DNA of 64,000 nucleotides from Paenibacillus paridis (GTDB lineage: Bacteria; Bacillota; Bacilli; Paenibacillales; Paenibacillaceae), in assembly GCF_006345825.1 (NCBI RefSeq), contig NZ_VCIX01000086.1, positions 1 to 64,000 on the forward strand. Direction: 5' to 3'. This document shows positions 61,398 to 64,000 of the stretch, piece by piece. The notes under the pieces are model-generated. The model saw only the letters and a list, made by a program, of their open reading frames with translations. It was not told the origin of the DNA and searched no databases. How positions within the stretch are numbered: position 1 is the stretch's first letter; every line of letters starts with the position of its first letter. The position numbers and the translations under genes were made by a program.

Positions 61398-62351
61398 ATG
61401 AACGGTAAAGGACAGCAGGCACTGCAAACGCCTCCGCTGCGAGCGTCAAGCGGGATCGCCAAGCGAATGATGCAAAACTGGGAATTGTACTTATTTATGC
61501 TTCCCGCGGTTGTATATTTTGCGGTATTCCACTATGCACCGATGTATGGAATTCAAATTGCATTCAAAAATTTCATTCCGTCCAAAGGTATTTTTGGCAG
61601 TGACTGGGTCGGCTTTCAACACTTTGAACGTTTTTTTAATTCGCATTATTTTTGGGATTTGCTCTGGAATACGCTGAGCATCAGTTTCTATGAGCTGGCT
61701 CTCGGATTCCCGCTGCCAATCATTTTGGCCTTGGCATTTAATGAAATTCGCAACGGTTATTTCAAGAAAAGCGTGCAAACGATTACTTACGCGCCGCATT
61801 TCATTTCGATTGTGGTCATGACCGGGATGATTATTTCATTCCTTTCTCCATCAAGCGGGATGCTGATCCGCGGGCTTGAGGCGCTTGGCATCGATGCGCC
61901 GCAGTTTCTTAACGATCCTGCTTGGTTTAAGACGGTCTATGTCATTTCCGGCGTATGGCAAAATACAGGGTGGGGAACGATCATTTATTTGGCAGCGCTA
62001 TCAGCGGTTGATCCGCAGCTGCACGAAGCAGCCATTGTGGATGGGGCAAGCCGATTCAAACGGATGCTTCATATTAACCTGCCAACCATTATACCGACCA
62101 TTACGATCCTGCTGATTTTGAACACGGGCAATATTTTGGGTGTTGGTTACGAGAAAATTTTACTGCTGCAAAATTCGTTGAATCTGGAAAGCTCAGATGT
62201 CATTTCAACCTTCGTTTACCGATCAGGTCTCGTAAGCGCGCAATACAGCTTCTCGACTGCCGTTGGGTTATTCAATTCGGTTGTCAATGCTCTCATGCTG
62301 ATTACAGTGAACCAAATTGCCAAACGTACAAGTGCAACAAGCTTATGGTAA
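61398..62351 (+). CDS. Sugar ABC transporter permease (LplB-like)
   Basis: A 317-residue CUT1-type permease with six membrane helices, opening MMQNWELYLFMLPAVVYFAVFHYAPMYGIQIAFKNF as in LplB. The cytoplasmic EAA loop is LHEAAIVDGASRFKRMLHINLPTI. ATG at 61398 follows AAAGGGG; the frame extends to 61356 with TTG but without a better site. 18 bases before its LplC-like partner. No ATPase gene is nearby; such systems share MsmX-type ATPases. Confidence 0.9.
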   Translation: MNGKGQQALQTPPLRASSGIAKRMMQNWELYLFMLPAVVYFAVFHYAPMYGIQIAFKNFIPSKGIFGSDWVGFQHFERFFNSHYFWDLLWNTLSISFYELALGFPLPIILALAFNEIRNGYFKKSVQTITYAPHFISIVVMTGMIISFLSPSSGMLIRGLEALGIDAPQFLNDPAWFKTVYVISGVWQNTGWGTIIYLAALSAVDPQLHEAAIVDGASRFKRMLHINLPTIIPTITILLILNTGNILGVGYEKILLLQNSLNLESSDVISTFVYRSGLVSAQYSFSTAVGLFNSVVNALMLITVNQIAKRTSATSLW

Positions 62352-62369
62352 GGAAAGGAGAGGTTTAAG

Positions 62370-63281
62370 ATGGTGAAGTCGATGAGGGAATCCACCTCGG
62401 ACAAGCTGTTTCTGGCAGTAAACTATATTTATTTGGCCCTTGCGCTCATTGTTGTGCTCTATCCGCTTATCTATATCGTCAGCGCTTCAATCAGTACGCC
62501 AAAGTTCGTCAATTCGGGGGAAATGTGGCTGCTGCCGAAGGGCCTGACATTGGATGGCTATAAGCTTGTTTTTGCGAATCCCAAAATATGGAACGGCTAT
62601 GGCAACACTCTTCTTTATACCGTAGTAGGAACCTTGCTGAACCTGGCAGTAACTTTGCCGGCAGCCTATGCCCTCAGCCGCTCCGATTTTGTGGGACGCA
62701 ACTTTTTTATGGCGATGTTTCTCGTCACGATGTTTTTTAATGGCGGCTTGATCCCCCTATACCTGACAGTCAAAAATCTGGGGCTGATCAATTCAATGGG
62801 AGCTTTGATTCTCCCTGTTGCGGCATCCGTATGGAATATCATAGTGGCCAGAACCTTCTTTCACTCCACGATTCCGAAGGAGCTGCAGGAGGCTGCGCAT
62901 ATGGATGGCTGTACGAATTTAAGGCTGTTCTTCCAAATCGTGCTGCCATTGTCCGCTCCGATTATTGCCGTTATGGCCTTGTTCTATGGCGTCAGCCACT
63001 GGAACAGCTACTTTCCGGCCCTTATTTACCTGAATGATGAAATGAAATATCCTCTGCAAATGGTGCTGCGCCAAATATTGGTACTGCAGGAGATGTCTGC
63101 GGAAACGACGGGGGCGGCGATCAGCGGCGATATTGCCCAGGCCATGAACAACAAGGCTGAGATTGCCTCATTGGTCAAATATGCCGTTATCATCGTATCT
63201 ACCCTGCCGGTTGTCGCTTTATATCCGTTTTTGCAGCGGTATTTTGTGCAAGGGGTCATGATCGGTTCGGTCAAAGGCTAG
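62370..63281 (+). CDS. Sugar ABC transporter permease (LplC-like)
   Basis: A 303-residue CUT1 permease partner with six helices; the EAA loop is LQEAAHMDGCTNLRLFFQIVLPLS, and the chain ends FLQRYFVQGVMIGSVKG, as in LplC/YtcP. Behind AAAGGAGAGG. Forms the membrane channel with the preceding gene product. Confidence 0.92.
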   Translation: MVKSMRESTSDKLFLAVNYIYLALALIVVLYPLIYIVSASISTPKFVNSGEMWLLPKGLTLDGYKLVFANPKIWNGYGNTLLYTVVGTLLNLAVTLPAAYALSRSDFVGRNFFMAMFLVTMFFNGGLIPLYLTVKNLGLINSMGALILPVAASVWNIIVARTFFHSTIPKELQEAAHMDGCTNLRLFFQIVLPLSAPIIAVMALFYGVSHWNSYFPALIYLNDEMKYPLQMVLRQILVLQEMSAETTGAAISGDIAQAMNNKAEIASLVKYAVIIVSTLPVVALYPFLQRYFVQGVMIGSVKG

Positions 63282-63398
63282 CATCACCGTAACTAAGAGG
63301 TAATAGATGCATGCGGGTACGGGTTCGCCTTGGTGAACCCCATGATTTCGCAATCATTTGTTATAGCGTTATGATTATATAAAAAGGGAGGATTTAAA

Positions 63399-64000
63399 AT
63401 GCGGAACAAGAAAAAAGGTACGGTAGCGCTGTTGTCTGCGGCTCTAGTGGCAGGCTTGCTGGCGGGCTGCGGATCGTCGAATGACAAACAAAAGGCAGAG
63501 GTTGAGGTAGAGGTAGCCAAAGAAGGGCTTCCCATTGTAAACGAGCAGATTTCGTTAACGCTGACAGCGCCTGATGTCGGCATTCAGAACTGGAAGGACA
63601 TGGAGGTCCTGAAGGAAATGGAGAAATTGACGAACATTAAGATGGTTTTTAACAATGCGCCGAAGGAAAGCTTTGATACGAAGAAAAACCTTATTTTCTC
63701 CAGCGGCGAATATCCGGATGTATTTTATGCAGCGGGGCTTACCCCTGCGGAGCAAATGAACTACGGTGAGCAGGGAATTCTCATCCCGCTTGAGGATTTG
63801 ATTGAAAACTACGCGCCAAACGTCAAAAAGGTATTAGAAGATAATCCAGAGATACGCAAGTCCATTACGGCGCCAGACGGTCATATTTACTCCTTGCCGG
63901 TGATTGAGTTCAATCAGCCATGGTACCGCAATCCGATGTGGTATAACGGTGATTTTCTGAAAGCGCTTGGCTATGACAAGCTGCCGGAAACAACGGAGGA
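63399..64000 (+). CDS. Extracellular sugar-binding lipoprotein (LplA-like), partial
   Basis: The first 200 codons of a solute-binding protein that continues beyond the window. Signal peptide with lipobox LAGC (C24), then an acidic Lys/Glu linker and the LplA-type ISLTLTAPDVGIQNWKDMEVL(K)-like opening, followed by LIFSSGEYPDVFYAAGLTP. ATG follows AAAAGGGAGGATTTAAA. Third gene of the transporter operon; with GH125 upstream the ligand may be a mannose-containing oligosaccharide. Confidence 0.88.
   Translation, partial: MRNKKKGTVALLSAALVAGLLAGCGSSNDKQKAEVEVEVAKEGLPIVNEQISLTLTAPDVGIQNWKDMEVLKEMEKLTNIKMVFNNAPKESFDTKKNLIFSSGEYPDVFYAAGLTPAEQMNYGEQGILIPLEDLIENYAPNVKKVLEDNPEIRKSITAPDGHIYSLPVIEFNQPWYRNPMWYNGDFLKALGYDKLPETTE

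Overview
The window looks like a chromosome segment of a spore-forming Gram-positive bacterium of the Paenibacillus/Cohnella type. Evidence: an alpha/beta-type small acid-soluble spore protein, a YhcN/YlaJ spore lipoprotein, a caa3 oxidase operon, an SLH-anchored giant surface protein, LplABC-type sugar transport, GH43 and GH125 glycosidases, strong AGGAGG ribosome sites and frequent TTG/GTG starts. The genus is inferred from gene content only.

Layout. 1-13,000: accessory metabolism and regulation: GH43 glycosidase, ArsR regulator plus SRPBCC protein, a flavin NADH oxidase behind two Rex-type boxes, an SDR, an iron-uptake cluster (Fur boxes, siderophore-binding lipoprotein, AraC regulator with a fused binding-protein domain, GTP cyclohydrolase II), a DUF421 membrane protein, HxlR regulator/aldo-keto reductase pair, spore lipoprotein. 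13,018-18,632: cytochrome caa3 oxidase genes ctaCDEF, ctaG and a DUF420/CtaM protein. 18,644-23,018: a GntR(YtrA)-controlled ABC-2 transporter operon with a clear promoter/operator.

23,039-51,094 is a complete Tn7-like transposon of about 28 kb. It has related terminal repeats (TGTGAGTAACGG at one end, TGTGGGTAACGG inverted at the other), three TnsB-type repeats in each end, and a 5-bp target duplication (ACAAA). The core is tnsA, tnsB, tnsC and two large tniQ/tnsD genes; there is no CRISPR array and no cas gene. The insertion lies 20 bp past the stop codon of the ABC-2 permease, with the tnsA-side end facing the gene, as Tn7 lies behind glmS. Cargo: an HTH protein locus that may be split by a frameshift, a Wadjet system (jetABCD), a protein-kinase/SF1-helicase fusion overlapping a winged-helix partner gene (the best candidate for an undescribed defence module), several orphan or decayed genes, and a Gabija-like OLD-nuclease/UvrD-helicase pair. 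Wadjet is clearly more GC-rich than the AT-rich rest of the element, so the cargo looks assembled from separate modules.

51,100-64,000 returns to the chromosome. The likely operon terminator of the interrupted ABC transporter comes first, then a 2,114-residue SLH surface protein carrying a 621-codon internal duplication, a spore SASP, an unrecognised protein made of two copies of one domain, and a GH125 mannosidase divergent from an LplB/LplC/LplA sugar transporter with a cre-like site between them. The last gene runs off the window. No rRNA, tRNA or CRISPR array was seen.
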